From: a virus
Reading direction: 5' to 3' (one strand)
DNA length: 25,644 nt
IMG/VR virus record: IMGVR_UViG_3300042390_000392
Coordinates: 1-25,644 of that record
Both the position numbers and the translations under genes were made by a program. Shown piece after piece: positions 1 through 7,988 of this stretch (position 1 is its first letter; the number at the start of each line of letters is the position of its first letter). The notes beneath the pieces were generated by a model. The model searched no databases, was not told where the DNA came from, and saw nothing but the letters and a program-made list of their open reading frames with translations.

Positions 1-1
1 T

Positions 2-1117
2 TGCAAGTTAGGATGGCCAGCACCATACATACGAACTTACATAGACAATGTTTGTGATGTTTGCGGATTAACTTCTAATAGTTCAACTAATCCAATATTT
101 TATAGCACAACCAACCAATTCAATGCGTTACTATCTAACCCATATTATTATGCTACGTTTTTAACCGCTTATACCACTAAAGGCGTTGATATGGCAGGTG
201 CTAAAGATTGGATTCCAAACAATGCTCCATCATATACTTTAGATACTTTTCTTTCAGTCATTAAAACGCCTTGGAACGCTCGGTGGTACTTGCACAATTC
301 AAACTTATACTTTAACCGAAAAGATTTAATAGGTAATGATATTTGGGGTTCAACTCCAATATTAGACTTCACAACAACTGCCGATTCAAATAAGATACTT
401 GGCTCGGTTTGTTTTGCATGGAATGGAGAAGGTAAATTGAAGCGATTAAACATGCGATATGGCACTGATGCAAACGATAACAGCGGTAACGAAATGCTAA
501 AAAGGTTCAATGGTGAATACTTAGAACCAATTACAAATGTTAACTACAAAGAAGCTAAAGAATCAAATGTTTATGAAGTTGGTCCAGCTCAATTTGTATT
601 AGATGGGAATGATTCAATATATGATGCTGTTGTGATGAATGCCATTGGTGCTACTTTAGGTGGGTTTAATTTCACTGGCTGTTTAAAAACCCAAGGTGAT
701 ACATTAGCTTTGGCGAAGATTTTAATATATGACACATCTAGCGATATAGAGGATGCACGTACATTAGGCACATCTTATAGCCCTTATGCAAGTTTGCCTT
801 CTTTTGAAGACGACAATCCAAATGTCATTGTAATTACACAATCTGATTGTAAAAATTACAATTACCCTATGTCGTTTGACCCTGATCAAAACGCTATCAA
901 TTATAATCTTTGGCAATATTGGGAAATTGAAAAATCAGACCCAAGCAAAAAAACAAATTTATCATTTGAATTTCGTTTAGAATATTGTTGTGATTTTAAT
1001 ACTCTTGGGATATACCAAAAGGTTAAATTTAAAAATGGGTGGATAGGAGAACTAGATTTTATTGAATACGACTATTTTAAAAGAGAAATATTACTAAAAG
1101 GAAACGTTTTATACTAA
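2..1117 (+). CDS. Tail/baseplate-like virion protein, 5' end outside window
   Basis: The reading frame is open from base 2 to the TAA at 1115-1117, so the gene begins before the window and the internal ATG at 191 is not its start. At least 371 residues are visible. The protein is rich in aromatic residues and Asn, with an early CDVC pair and a later YCCDF, and has no transmembrane segment. I do not recognise a catalytic motif. Its place just before other virion-type genes and the portal gene suggests a tail, baseplate or fibre component. The stop codon overlaps the promoter-like box that serves the next gene. The virion role rests on context only. Confidence 0.6.
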   Translation, partial: CKLGWPAPYIRTYIDNVCDVCGLTSNSSTNPIFYSTTNQFNALLSNPYYYATFLTAYTTKGVDMAGAKDWIPNNAPSYTLDTFLSVIKTPWNARWYLHNSNLYFNRKDLIGNDIWGSTPILDFTTTADSNKILGSVCFAWNGEGKLKRLNMRYGTDANDNSGNEMLKRFNGEYLEPITNVNYKEAKESNVYEVGPAQFVLDGNDSIYDAVVMNAIGATLGGFNFTGCLKTQGDTLALAKILIYDTSSDIEDARTLGTSYSPYASLPSFEDDNPNVIVITQSDCKNYNYPMSFDPDQNAINYNLWQYWEIEKSDPSKKTNLSFEFRLEYCCDFNTLGIYQKVKFKNGWIGELDFIEYDYFKREILLKGNVLY

Positions 1118-1122
1118 TTTTG
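1115..1122 (+). promoter_or_regulatory. -7 promoter box, leaderless geometry, for gene at 1127
   Basis: TAATTTTG fits the Bacteroidota -7 consensus TAnnTTTG. It is followed by exactly 4 nt and then the ATG at 1127, so the transcript would start at or next to the start codon. No good -33 TTTG is seen 19-21 nt upstream, which lowers confidence. The same spacing occurs at 17649 (minus strand) and 18840. Confidence 0.4.
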
Positions 1123-1126
1123 CATT

Positions 1127-2200
1127 ATGAATAATCTTTGGGAATCATCAAGTTTACAAGCCAATTGCAATATATGCGATGCTGATAAGCCTTTCTTTAT
1201 ATCCGTTGAACGTTCGGACTTAGTAGGATTACGTTTTCAAGTGCCTTGGGCTTTAATTGTTGCGGCTGGGGGTGGCATACCAATAACGGCATCATTGGCA
1301 ATTGTTGATGAAACAGGTGCAAGTATTTATACAAACTTTGGTGTTAATACATCAAATAGATTTTTATTAGGATATAGAATTGACGGGACTAACAAACTAG
1401 CTGAATATCAAATATACACAGGAGTGCCTATGGCAGATGAAAACGGCAATAATTGGTCGCAATTCTATTTTACCGCAACAAGTGGGCAAATTATATCTTC
1501 TACGTTGTATGGCGTAACTTGGGTTTATGGCGTTGATGAATTGCCATATCCTTTTATTGAAGTTAAGCCAGGAGTCATAGTAAAAGGTGGTATAATTGCA
1601 GATGTTAATTTAACTGATGTAATTACTATAAACGGAACTCCTACAACTCAATACCAATTTTTTCCAGGATCGTTGGTAATACCATCGACAGAGGGTTATA
1701 ATTGCTTTAGATACAGATTAACATTTGCGGTAAACGGGGTTAACCAAATGTTTTACACTAAGCCGTTCAAAGTAGTTCGATGCGATGATACAGTACGATT
1801 AGAAGGTCGTTATAACCTTGACCAAATTGACTGCAACCAATACATGCACGCTTCAAGTAGTGGCTTAACGGATTCAATAATGCCGTTTATGTTGCTTCAA
1901 CGAATACCTGCCGATATTCAACGTGTGGCAAATCGAATTAAGAAGATGCAGAACGAAAATTGCTTTGTTTATAAATCCGAAATTCAAAAACAATATAATC
2001 TTAAATCAGACCCATTGCCTGAATGGTATGTTGATGAAATAGAGAATTTAATGTTAGCACAAGACTTTAGGGTAAATAATCAAAGTTATCTAATTGAAAG
2101 TGCAGAAAATATATTTGAAAATAATGATTTTGGTGGAAATTATCAAAATATAAATGTATCTTTGCAAAGTTGCAAGTGTGAAACAGTGTTTGTTTGTTAA
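1127..2200 (+). CDS. Cysteine-rich virion-type protein, 357 aa
   Basis: A 357-residue protein with a beta-rich composition, no signal peptide and no transmembrane segment. It has nine cysteines, including CNIC near residue 14 and a C-terminal cluster (SCKCETVFVC). A stretch near residues 265-310 is more helical and charged (RVANRIKKMQNEN). I do not recognise a named family. The first ATG lies 4 nt after a TAATTTTG box, supporting this start and a leaderless message. Position between a tail-like gene and the portal suggests a structural protein. The cysteine-rich ends are shared with several other virion genes here. Confidence 0.6.
   Translation: MNNLWESSSLQANCNICDADKPFFISVERSDLVGLRFQVPWALIVAAGGGIPITASLAIVDETGASIYTNFGVNTSNRFLLGYRIDGTNKLAEYQIYTGVPMADENGNNWSQFYFTATSGQIISSTLYGVTWVYGVDELPYPFIEVKPGVIVKGGIIADVNLTDVITINGTPTTQYQFFPGSLVIPSTEGYNCFRYRLTFAVNGVNQMFYTKPFKVVRCDDTVRLEGRYNLDQIDCNQYMHASSSGLTDSIMPFMLLQRIPADIQRVANRIKKMQNENCFVYKSEIQKQYNLKSDPLPEWYVDEIENLMLAQDFRVNNQSYLIESAENIFENNDFGGNYQNINVSLQSCKCETVFVC
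2157..2164 (+). promoter_or_regulatory. Possible promoter for genes from 2246
   Basis: TATCTTTG followed by CA matches TAnnTTTG and the TATmTTTGCA form at 17160, 17660 and 23963. A TTTTG ends at 2132, 24 nt upstream, slightly longer than the usual 17-23. It lies inside the last codons of the preceding gene and leaves a leader of about 78 nt. Weak to moderate support. Confidence 0.3.
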
Positions 2201-2245
2201 AAAAAGAGGTTGCTAGCCGATTAATAACAATAAAAAATACACAAT

Positions 2246-2893
2246 ATGTTTTCAACATGTAATAGTGCATGTGTTGGTGAAGTCTTATTAACAAAGACCG
2301 ACCAATGTGCAATTTATCAACGTAGCGAGGTGCCTGTAAGATTATTACTAGGACTTTGCGATTTCGACTTCCCTGAAGGAGTTTACACAGATGAAGATTT
2401 AGCCGCAGCCGTTGCAGATGCAATAGGGACAGGTTCAATTTCAGCAACTCCAGAGTTATCAGATTTAGTTTGGGCTGACCCAACAACAGCTAACAAGAAC
2501 TACCGTGCAAGATGCCGCCCTGCTGATACTATTAACGTATCACGCCAATTAACAGGTCGTGACTTCAATGCAACCGATGTAAATTCAGCGGGAACGGCAG
2601 TACCTTATCAAGACCGTTTATTTTTCAAAAACATTGTAAAAAACAAAGCGGTTAAGATTCGTGGATTTGTGACATGTGATGGTAAAATTTATCTTTTCTT
2701 AAATGAAAACGGAACTTTTGCAAATTACACAGCGCATTTTTGGAGCGGTTACGATACTGAAATCGATGGCACAAGCATTGAGTTCAAACAGTATAGTATC
2801 ACGTTCAATGGTGATCCTGTTAATTGGACTTTGCCATATCTTGACATCATTGCAGCGGGTGCTGAATCTACTTTAGGTTGGTTATTTGAATAA
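2246..2893 (+). CDS. Putative virion protein, 215 aa
   Basis: A 215-residue protein beginning MFSTCNSACVG, with three cysteines in the first 22 residues and six in total. The middle carries an acidic Ala-rich stretch (EDLAAAVADAIGTGS), then a beta-rich C-terminal half with many aromatic residues. No family recognised. The start is the first ATG of the open frame and is preceded by an A-rich stretch typical of this genome. It lies between two virion-type genes and is probably co-transcribed with the gene at 2918. A tail or decoration protein is likely from context, not from any motif. Confidence 0.55.
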   Translation: MFSTCNSACVGEVLLTKTDQCAIYQRSEVPVRLLLGLCDFDFPEGVYTDEDLAAAVADAIGTGSISATPELSDLVWADPTTANKNYRARCRPADTINVSRQLTGRDFNATDVNSAGTAVPYQDRLFFKNIVKNKAVKIRGFVTCDGKIYLFLNENGTFANYTAHFWSGYDTEIDGTSIEFKQYSITFNGDPVNWTLPYLDIIAAGAESTLGWLFE

Positions 2894-2917
2894 TTTTTAA
2901 AAACACAAAATACAAAA

Positions 2918-3385
2918 ATGAAAAAAGTATTATTTCTAGTGATGCTGACACTTACAACAGCAATGGCCTCAATGGCACAAATCAGTTTTGTTAGTTCTAT
3001 TGATGGAACTCTAACCGACACATTAGTAAACGCTGGAACGCTTAGTTTTACTTCGCCAATTAACGCATTATCAAAGTTAGGTAGTTCATACACTATCCAA
3101 TTTAAAGGTGCAAATGTAAGTGGTACAAGCACATACAAAGTAGTTTTACGTGGTACTATTGATGGGACTAACTACGTCCCTTTGCATGGCGTAGGTGTAG
3201 CTGGCACAAACGGAATCCAATGTGATACTTTGCAAGTTACAAGCGGTGCACCTGCATCATTTATCTTCAATGCGCACCAAAACGAATCTACAAACGCTGG
3301 CAAGGTTAAACGACTTCAATTGTTCTTTATTGGAACAGGAACACAAGTTAGTTCTATTGGACCAGTGCAAGCATTCGTTGAGTAA
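2918..3385 (+). CDS. Small exported protein with Sec signal peptide
   Basis: 155 residues. The N-terminus has a clear Sec signal: MKK, a hydrophobic core (VLFLVMLTLTTA), then a likely cleavage site after A20 (SMA|QIS); mature chains starting with Gln are common in Bacteroidota. The mature part is Ser/Thr/Gly-rich and beta-rich (TIDGTNYVPLHG, IGPVQAFVE), like small host surface or phage decoration domains. It has no cysteine except one near residue 102. An exported protein amid head and tail genes is odd: it could act in the periplasm (superinfection exclusion or lysis control) or be a virion protein acquired from an exported host protein. Family not recognised. Confidence 0.6.
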   Translation: MKKVLFLVMLTLTTAMASMAQISFVSSIDGTLTDTLVNAGTLSFTSPINALSKLGSSYTIQFKGANVSGTSTYKVVLRGTIDGTNYVPLHGVGVAGTNGIQCDTLQVTSGAPASFIFNAHQNESTNAGKVKRLQLFFIGTGTQVSSIGPVQAFVE

Positions 3386-3403
3386 TTACTAAAAAATCCA
3401 AAC

Positions 3404-5026
3404 ATGGAATTAAACGACTTTTTATTTAAGTCTAAAAAAAACAATGTCTTACCTCTACTGCCTGACCACAAAAGGGCAGTAGAGGCTTGTTTGGCCGTAC
3501 AAATACATAGCACTGGCGCAAGACCTAAGTACGAATCTAAGATAGGTGTAATATACCCTGAAACGTATCACAAAAAGTTTGATGATTTGTTTCTTACAAG
3601 GTTGCTTAATCGTCATCCAAACGAAAATCCATCGTTTTACAATTGGCGTTTGTCGGTATTTTCACCAGTAGCAAAAGAACTATATGATAAGTTTATTAGT
3701 CTTTGCAAAGGTGCTATTTTACAGCCAAATAACTATACAATAAGCGCTGATGATAGAACGAATGAGTATCTATTGCGTTATGACTTGTATAGTACACTTT
3801 CGGACATGGTAGAATTTATTACACAAAATCCAATAGGGTATATCGGTGTAATTATTCGAGGTGAACGACAACAAAATGAAGATAATAGACCTGAAATCGT
3901 AATGGTTTCGGCTGAAAATATATTGATGGAAGATTACGAAAGTATCGCTTTTAAATACGAAGGTAAAACGTATTTTATTGACGATAACTTTCAATACGAA
4001 ATTGACAAAAGCGGTGTAATTGAATACCCACACAACTTAGGCAAAAAGACCGTATGGCGTTATACTAATTCATTCTTACAACCGTTCCAAAATTGGGCGG
4101 ATTTGTTAGTGCGTAATATGAACGATGATGAGGCAATGGTTAAGACTTATTCTTATCCAAAGGTTCAAATCGTTGAGCAAGAATGTAAAACGTGTATGGG
4201 TGTTGGTCAAGTTGCGGTTTATGACGAACACGACCCAAATGCAACAGGTAGGACATCGTGTGGCACTTGTTTAGGTAAAGGAACGGTAAGCCATAACCCT
4301 GGCGATTTCCTAACTATTAGCGAAGAAACCATAGCTAAGAACAACGGCACGATGTACGACATGGCACGTTTTATAACTCCCGACATCGGCATCCCTGAAT
4401 ATCATTTGAAACGCTGGCAGGTATTCTACGAACGATGTGAAAAGAGTTTGTTTTTAAGTCCAAATGTAGACGTTTCGCAAAGCGGGGAGGCAAAGAAAGA
4501 AGATAGAAAAGACCAAACAATATTTTTACAAACCATTAGTTCATTCTTATTTACGCAAATTAAAAAAAGCGTTGAGTATATGACTTCGTTTATCAATGTA
4601 GGCCAAGGTATTCAAGAGGTTTACATCATTGAACCTAAGCAATTCGACTTGATGAGTGATAGCGATATTATTAATGAATTTGCTTCATTACAAGCTAAAA
4701 CCGATGATAGTCAAACATTAAGCGAGTTAAACTATGTTGTAAACAATAAGATTTTCCGTGACGATGCGGTCCAAAAAAAGATAACTGAAGTATTGTACTA
4801 TGCCGACCCTTTATACGGAGTTTCGGGTAATGCTTTGCGCTCAAAGTTATTGAGTGGTGTTTATACGGACTTCGATAAAACTATTCACGAAAAAGGATAT
4901 AAGCTATTGGTTAACATGGCTAAGCGTGACGATCAAATGTTTGCTGAAACTGAAACAAATACTTTAATCGACCAACTTACCGAACTTGTAAACGCTCAAA
5001 TACCGAGAGGCGTATATAATGGCTAA
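3404..5026 (+). CDS. Portal protein with inserted DnaJ-type zinc motif
   Basis: 540 residues, the usual size of a phage portal, the dodecameric ring through which DNA enters the head. Support: its size, its place directly before a Mu F-like minor head protein (8-bp overlap), and helical segments with a plausible wing/stem arrangement (VYIIEPKQFDLMSDSDIINEFASL, GVSGNALRSKL), consistent with the SPP1/phi29-like portal architecture. Unusually, residues 261-293 carry two CxxCxGxG motifs (C261, C264; C286, C289), the zinc-binding repeat of DnaJ, with 22 residues between them. The portal call is an inference from architecture and order; the zinc motif is read directly. Confidence 0.65.
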   Translation: MELNDFLFKSKKNNVLPLLPDHKRAVEACLAVQIHSTGARPKYESKIGVIYPETYHKKFDDLFLTRLLNRHPNENPSFYNWRLSVFSPVAKELYDKFISLCKGAILQPNNYTISADDRTNEYLLRYDLYSTLSDMVEFITQNPIGYIGVIIRGERQQNEDNRPEIVMVSAENILMEDYESIAFKYEGKTYFIDDNFQYEIDKSGVIEYPHNLGKKTVWRYTNSFLQPFQNWADLLVRNMNDDEAMVKTYSYPKVQIVEQECKTCMGVGQVAVYDEHDPNATGRTSCGTCLGKGTVSHNPGDFLTISEETIAKNNGTMYDMARFITPDIGIPEYHLKRWQVFYERCEKSLFLSPNVDVSQSGEAKKEDRKDQTIFLQTISSFLFTQIKKSVEYMTSFINVGQGIQEVYIIEPKQFDLMSDSDIINEFASLQAKTDDSQTLSELNYVVNNKIFRDDAVQKKITEVLYYADPLYGVSGNALRSKLLSGVYTDFDKTIHEKGYKLLVNMAKRDDQMFAETETNTLIDQLTELVNAQIPRGVYNG

Positions 5027-5894
5027 GAAATCCATTGTAACCGAAAACGACTTATTCAAAGAGGATATAGTCGAACGTTTGCGTAATCGTATTCCTGACA
5101 TTGAAAAACGTGTTATAGATGATATATTTAGAATAATTGATACGTTTGATAGTGCAGGCGGGTTGTTTACAGGTGGCATACTCAATGCAGAACAATTACT
5201 ACAAGTTTCAAATGCAATACAGCAGTCTTTAAAAAGTGCTGGATATATTCAAGACGTTAAACTATTTATATCAGATTTTGGCAAAGTAACGCTAAACACT
5301 GCGCAAATATTAAACGATGTGGGCGGTTATACATTCAACAAATTACCATTATCAGAAATCGAACAAAAGTGGGTTAATCAAACTGCGGAAACAATGTTAA
5401 ATAGTGGTATCAATGAAACATTTAAACGACCTATTTTAAAGATACTAGATGAAACCGTATCTTATGGCGGTTCAATTGAAGCAGCTAAACAAAGTCTAAC
5501 AGATTTTATACGTGGTAATGAATTAGATGGTGGCAAATTATCTTCATACATAACCGTTACCGCTAGAGATTCAGTAAGTCAATTACAAGGGCAACAATTT
5601 CAAAGTATAGCTAATAATGTAGAAACGGCAGGCGTTCGCTATGTCGGTGGGTTGCTTAAAGATTCAAGAGGTCAATGTACGCATTGGGTTAAAGACTTAA
5701 AAGGCTTCATTGCGTGGGATAAACTTGATGAAGAAATCAAGTTAGCGTATAAAAATGAAAAAGCTAAGAAAGTAACCGATGGCGTTCATAGGTGGGGCGG
5801 TATGATGCCAAACACCACTAAAGATAACTTTGTAGTTAAGAGAGGCGGATTTAACTGCACTCATACAGCGATACCAGTTAGGAAGAAGCCTTAA
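5019..5894 (+). CDS. Minor head / head morphogenesis protein (Mu gpF-like)
   Basis: 291 residues overlapping the portal gene by 8 bp. The N-terminal two thirds is helical. The C-terminal 100 residues show the pattern of the Mu F-like head morphogenesis family: RDSVSQLQGQQF, then YVGGLLKDSRGQCTHW, a region with conserved Trp/Gly, and a closing GGFNCTHTAIPV, equivalent to the family's H-x-NCRC-x-x-PV ending. Such proteins follow the portal in many siphoviruses and are internal or connector-associated head proteins. The gene ends converging with the reverse-strand gene at 5891, sharing 4 bp. Confidence 0.75.
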   Translation: MAKKSIVTENDLFKEDIVERLRNRIPDIEKRVIDDIFRIIDTFDSAGGLFTGGILNAEQLLQVSNAIQQSLKSAGYIQDVKLFISDFGKVTLNTAQILNDVGGYTFNKLPLSEIEQKWVNQTAETMLNSGINETFKRPILKILDETVSYGGSIEAAKQSLTDFIRGNELDGGKLSSYITVTARDSVSQLQGQQFQSIANNVETAGVRYVGGLLKDSRGQCTHWVKDLKGFIAWDKLDEEIKLAYKNEKAKKVTDGVHRWGGMMPNTTKDNFVVKRGGFNCTHTAIPVRKKP

Positions 5895-6142
5895 ATAGAT
5901 TTAATTTTATTAAAAAATTCAGATAATTCATTTATTTTATTATCTATCATAAAATTTATAAATCCATCATCTTCATTTATAAACTCTTTACATAACCGCA
6001 ATATTTCTACTTCAGTATTTAAAAATATTTTACCATTTTTATAATCAATACCATTTAAATCTTCTATAATTAAACGTATGCTATATGTACCGTTAATTAT
6101 TTCGGTAGCGCAAACTTTATAGCCTTTATATTCTGTAATCAT
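5891..6142 (-). CDS. Reverse-strand cassette gene, 83 aa, unknown
   Basis: 83 residues (begins MITEYKGYKVCATEI) with an N-terminal beta-hairpin-like half and a helical, acidic C-terminal half ending NKIKSI. Very AT-rich. Last gene of a three-gene reverse-strand group (6483 to 5891), 6 bp after the gene at 6149-6238. Its stop overlaps the convergent stop of the minor head gene. No family recognised. The arrangement suggests an accessory ('moron') function rather than virion assembly. Confidence 0.6.
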   Translation of the reverse strand: MITEYKGYKVCATEIINGTYSIRLIIEDLNGIDYKNGKIFLNTEVEILRLCKEFINEDDGFINFMIDNKINELSEFFNKIKSI

Positions 6143-6148
6143 ATAATT

Positions 6149-6238
6149 TTATTCATCATTTTTAATTTTCATTATCAAATACAGCACATAAGATGCTATT
6201 ATTATCATACCTAAAGACACAAGTTTAAGTTTATCCAT
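6149..6238 (-). CDS. 29-aa single-pass membrane peptide
   Basis: A very short frame encoding 29 residues: MDKLKL, a hydrophobic stretch (VSLGMIIIASYVLYLIM), then KIKNDE. That is one transmembrane helix with short charged ends. It sits 11 bp after the stop of the gene at 6250-6483 and 6 bp before the start of the gene at 5891-6142, so the spacing fits a three-gene operon. Support is the tight packing and the clean membrane-helix pattern; function unknown. Small membrane peptides of this kind in phages can affect lysis or exclusion, but nothing here specifies that. Confidence 0.5.
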   Translation of the reverse strand: MDKLKLVSLGMIIIASYVLYLIMKIKNDE

Positions 6239-6249
6239 TTGGCAAAATA

Positions 6250-6483
6250 CTATTTCTTAGCTTCAAATTTATTAATAGCTTCTAAATAGTTGTCTTTAGC
6301 TTTGCCTTCGATAGTATTGGTAAATGATTTTATTTCAAAGTTTACATTATCCCACTCCCTTACAATTTCTATCAATGCTGCTTGTTTAGTCAACTCAATA
6401 TCGTTCAATAAAAACTTAGCCTTCATCTTGTTTATTGCCTTATTTGTATTTTCATCAATGGTTAATCTCATTTCCTTTGCCAT
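6250..6483 (-). CDS. First gene of reverse-strand cassette, 77 aa, helical
   Basis: 77 residues, charged and mostly helical. The N-terminus (MAKEMRLTIDENTNKAINKMKAKF) looks like the strand-plus-helix opening of small ribbon-helix-helix-type proteins, but I cannot confirm the fold. It has its own promoter just upstream on the minus strand and heads the 6483-5891 group. A small regulator or antitoxin-like protein is possible; no partner toxin is recognised. Confidence 0.6.
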   Translation of the reverse strand: MAKEMRLTIDENTNKAINKMKAKFLLNDIELTKQAALIEIVREWDNVNFEIKSFTNTIEGKAKDNYLEAINKFEAKK

Positions 6484-6501
6484 AAGTTACATTATTTATC
6501 A

Positions 6502-6532
6502 CAAAGTTACACATAAAAAGCATATTACAAAA
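6502..6532 (-). promoter_or_regulatory. Promoter of the reverse-strand cassette
   Basis: On the minus strand TTTTG (6532-6528), then 18 nt, then TAACTTTG (6509-6502), a good match to TTTG-N19-TAnnTTTG. A leader of roughly 15 nt separates it from the ATG at 6483. It lies back to back with the TAATTTTA box (6536-6543) that may serve the forward gene at 6548, so the two operons diverge from one intergenic stretch. Confidence 0.6.
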
Positions 6533-6535
6533 TAT

Positions 6536-6543
6536 TAATTTTA
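6536..6543 (+). promoter_or_regulatory. Possible leaderless -7 box for gene at 6548
   Basis: TAATTTTA resembles TAnnTTTG except for its last base and lies exactly 4 nt before the ATG at 6548, the same spacing as at 1122 and 18840. No convincing -33 box is seen. It would restart forward transcription after the reverse-strand cassette. Confidence 0.3.
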
Positions 6544-6547
6544 CACT

Positions 6548-6817
6548 ATGGCACGACCTAAGAAAACTATTGTCGAAGAACCTAAAGAAGTTGTAACCGA
6601 ACCTTTAGACCTTACACCAACTGAAACACTAAACGTATCAAGTCCACTTGAACCTACTATTGTAAACGTTAAGCCTATCATTTTGAAGGGTAAAACATTA
6701 GATTCAGTAGATAAGGTTAAACTAGCTAAAAAAGGTGGGAAAATAATAGCAATGGCAGTTGAGCGAGGTTTGGCTGAACGAATGTGCAAAGAAAATCCTA
6801 ATTTAGAAATACTTTAA
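6548..6817 (+). CDS. Small head-region protein, 89 aa, unknown
   Basis: 89 residues. The first half is Pro/Glu/Thr-rich and probably disordered (KKTIVEEPKEVVTEPLDLTPTETL). The second half (residues 50-89) is basic to mixed and probably folded (KGKTLDSVDKVKLAKKGGKIIAM), ending MCKENPNLEIL. It lies 2 bp before the next gene in the run leading to the scaffold and capsid genes. No family recognised. Confidence 0.6.
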   Translation: MARPKKTIVEEPKEVVTEPLDLTPTETLNVSSPLEPTIVNVKPIILKGKTLDSVDKVKLAKKGGKIIAMAVERGLAERMCKENPNLEIL

Positions 6818-6819
6818 TA

Positions 6820-7038
6820 ATGGCAAAAAAAAAATCAATGGGAAACGAAATTGAATTACAACCTGAAACGACAGAAGTAGTGCCGATTACCAAAACTGAA
6901 ACAATAGACCTAAAAAACGGATATGTACAAATTAGAGAAATTGGGAAAGAAGGGAATGGAGTAATTGTAAAAGCTATTCATTTCGGTAAAATATACCCTG
7001 AATCAAAATGGGAAATTATAGCCACTAAAAAAAAATAG
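6820..7038 (+). CDS. Small head-region protein, 72 aa, with possible -1 frameshift extension to 7100
   Basis: 72 residues in the zero frame, ending in three Lys codons within a run of nine A (7027-7035), then TAG. A shift of -1 on this run continues for 21 codons (IVSFFGNRQSTP then TRGCSTCGR) to TAA at 7098-7100, giving 93 residues and leaving only 25 nt before the scaffold gene. The run fits the slippery pattern A AAA AAA and is followed immediately by a 6-bp hairpin. The sequence would also read straight into this frame with one more A, so a sequencing or assembly error is an alternative. Function unknown. Confidence 0.55.
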   Translation: MAKKKSMGNEIELQPETTEVVPITKTETIDLKNGYVQIREIGKEGNGVIVKAIHFGKIYPESKWEIIATKKK

Positions 7039-7055
7039 TTTCCTTTTTTGGAAAC
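7038..7055 (+). promoter_or_regulatory. Hairpin after A9 run, possible frameshift stimulator
   Basis: GTTTCC (7038-7043), six T, GGAAAC (7050-7055): a perfect 6-bp stem that begins at the last base of the stop codon after the A9 run. It lacks a following T run, so it is not an intrinsic terminator. Its distance from the slippery run is shorter than usual for frameshift stimulators. Confidence 0.35.
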
Positions 7056-7125
7056 AGACAAAGTACACCGACTAGAGGATGTAGTACGTGTGGAAGATAA
7101 TATAGTAACCTTGTAAAATAAATAT

Positions 7126-7971
7126 ATGTCAAAAAAATTAGAAAAATTATTAGAATCTTTAGGCGTACAAGACGCTGAAAATGTAGTCGCTCAATTACTT
7201 GCTGACGATGATAACATTGAAATTATTGATAGCGTATTAAAGGCTTCTCAAAGCTATGCTAAGCCGTTTATCGAAAGTGAATTAAACGGAAAGTTTAATG
7301 ACGAGCGCAAATCATTAAAAGGGAAATACTTAAAAGAAGCATTACTAAAAGCTAACAAAGCATTTGGAACACCTTTGACTAATAAAGAAGTTGAAGACGT
7401 TTTAAATAACCCTGAAAACGAAGGTAAAACTTATGACGTAGCAATTGAATTGTTGAAAGAAAAAGCCTCTAAGAAAAGTGGTTCAACTGAAACGGAACTA
7501 CAAGCCATGTTGGATATAGCCAATGGTAAAATATCTGAATTTGAAAGCCAAATACCTGAACTTGAAACTAAGTACAAAAATCAATACGAAGAAGCTATAA
7601 ACAAGTTTAAACTTGACGGTAAACTCAACGAGCAAATCCTTAAAGTCCTTGATGGCAAAACTTCTATACCAGTTCAAAAGGCTGCTGAATTAATCATTGG
7701 TCAATTATCTAAAAAAGCACAATTAAGACTTAAAGAAGATGGTAACATTGCTTTATTTGATGCCTTAAAAGATGAACCATTAAAAAAGAACGATACTACT
7801 TTGCAAACTTTTGAAGGATTAGTTGGTGACTTAGTTGAAGAATACGGATTAGCAAAAAAATCTGAAGGTACTGAACGTAAAACAATACCGACGGAAACAC
7901 AAAAAATAAATACACCACCTGCAATTGGTGCCACTGGCTTAGCAGCTAAAATGGCACAAGTTACAGGGTAA
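7126..7971 (+). CDS. Scaffold-like head assembly protein, 281 aa
   Basis: 281 residues, highly charged and mostly helical, with a likely coiled-coil segment around residues 125-165 (ELQAMLDIANGKISEFESQI) and no cysteine. It lies directly upstream of the major capsid gene. That combination (helical, acidic/basic, adjacent to capsid) is typical of phage scaffolding proteins, which template procapsid assembly and then leave. The C-terminal tail (TGLAAKMAQVTG) follows a Pro/Thr-rich linker. No protease gene is seen next to it. The role is inferred from position and composition. Confidence 0.6.
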   Translation: MSKKLEKLLESLGVQDAENVVAQLLADDDNIEIIDSVLKASQSYAKPFIESELNGKFNDERKSLKGKYLKEALLKANKAFGTPLTNKEVEDVLNNPENEGKTYDVAIELLKEKASKKSGSTETELQAMLDIANGKISEFESQIPELETKYKNQYEEAINKFKLDGKLNEQILKVLDGKTSIPVQKAAELIIGQLSKKAQLRLKEDGNIALFDALKDEPLKKNDTTLQTFEGLVGDLVEEYGLAKKSEGTERKTIPTETQKINTPPAIGATGLAAKMAQVTG

Positions 7972-7988
7972 AGATACTAGCAACCCCT

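Noticed and set aside
6250-6483. Antitoxin of a toxin-antitoxin pair
   Set aside because: The N-terminus hints at ribbon-helix-helix, but neither neighbour resembles a toxin.
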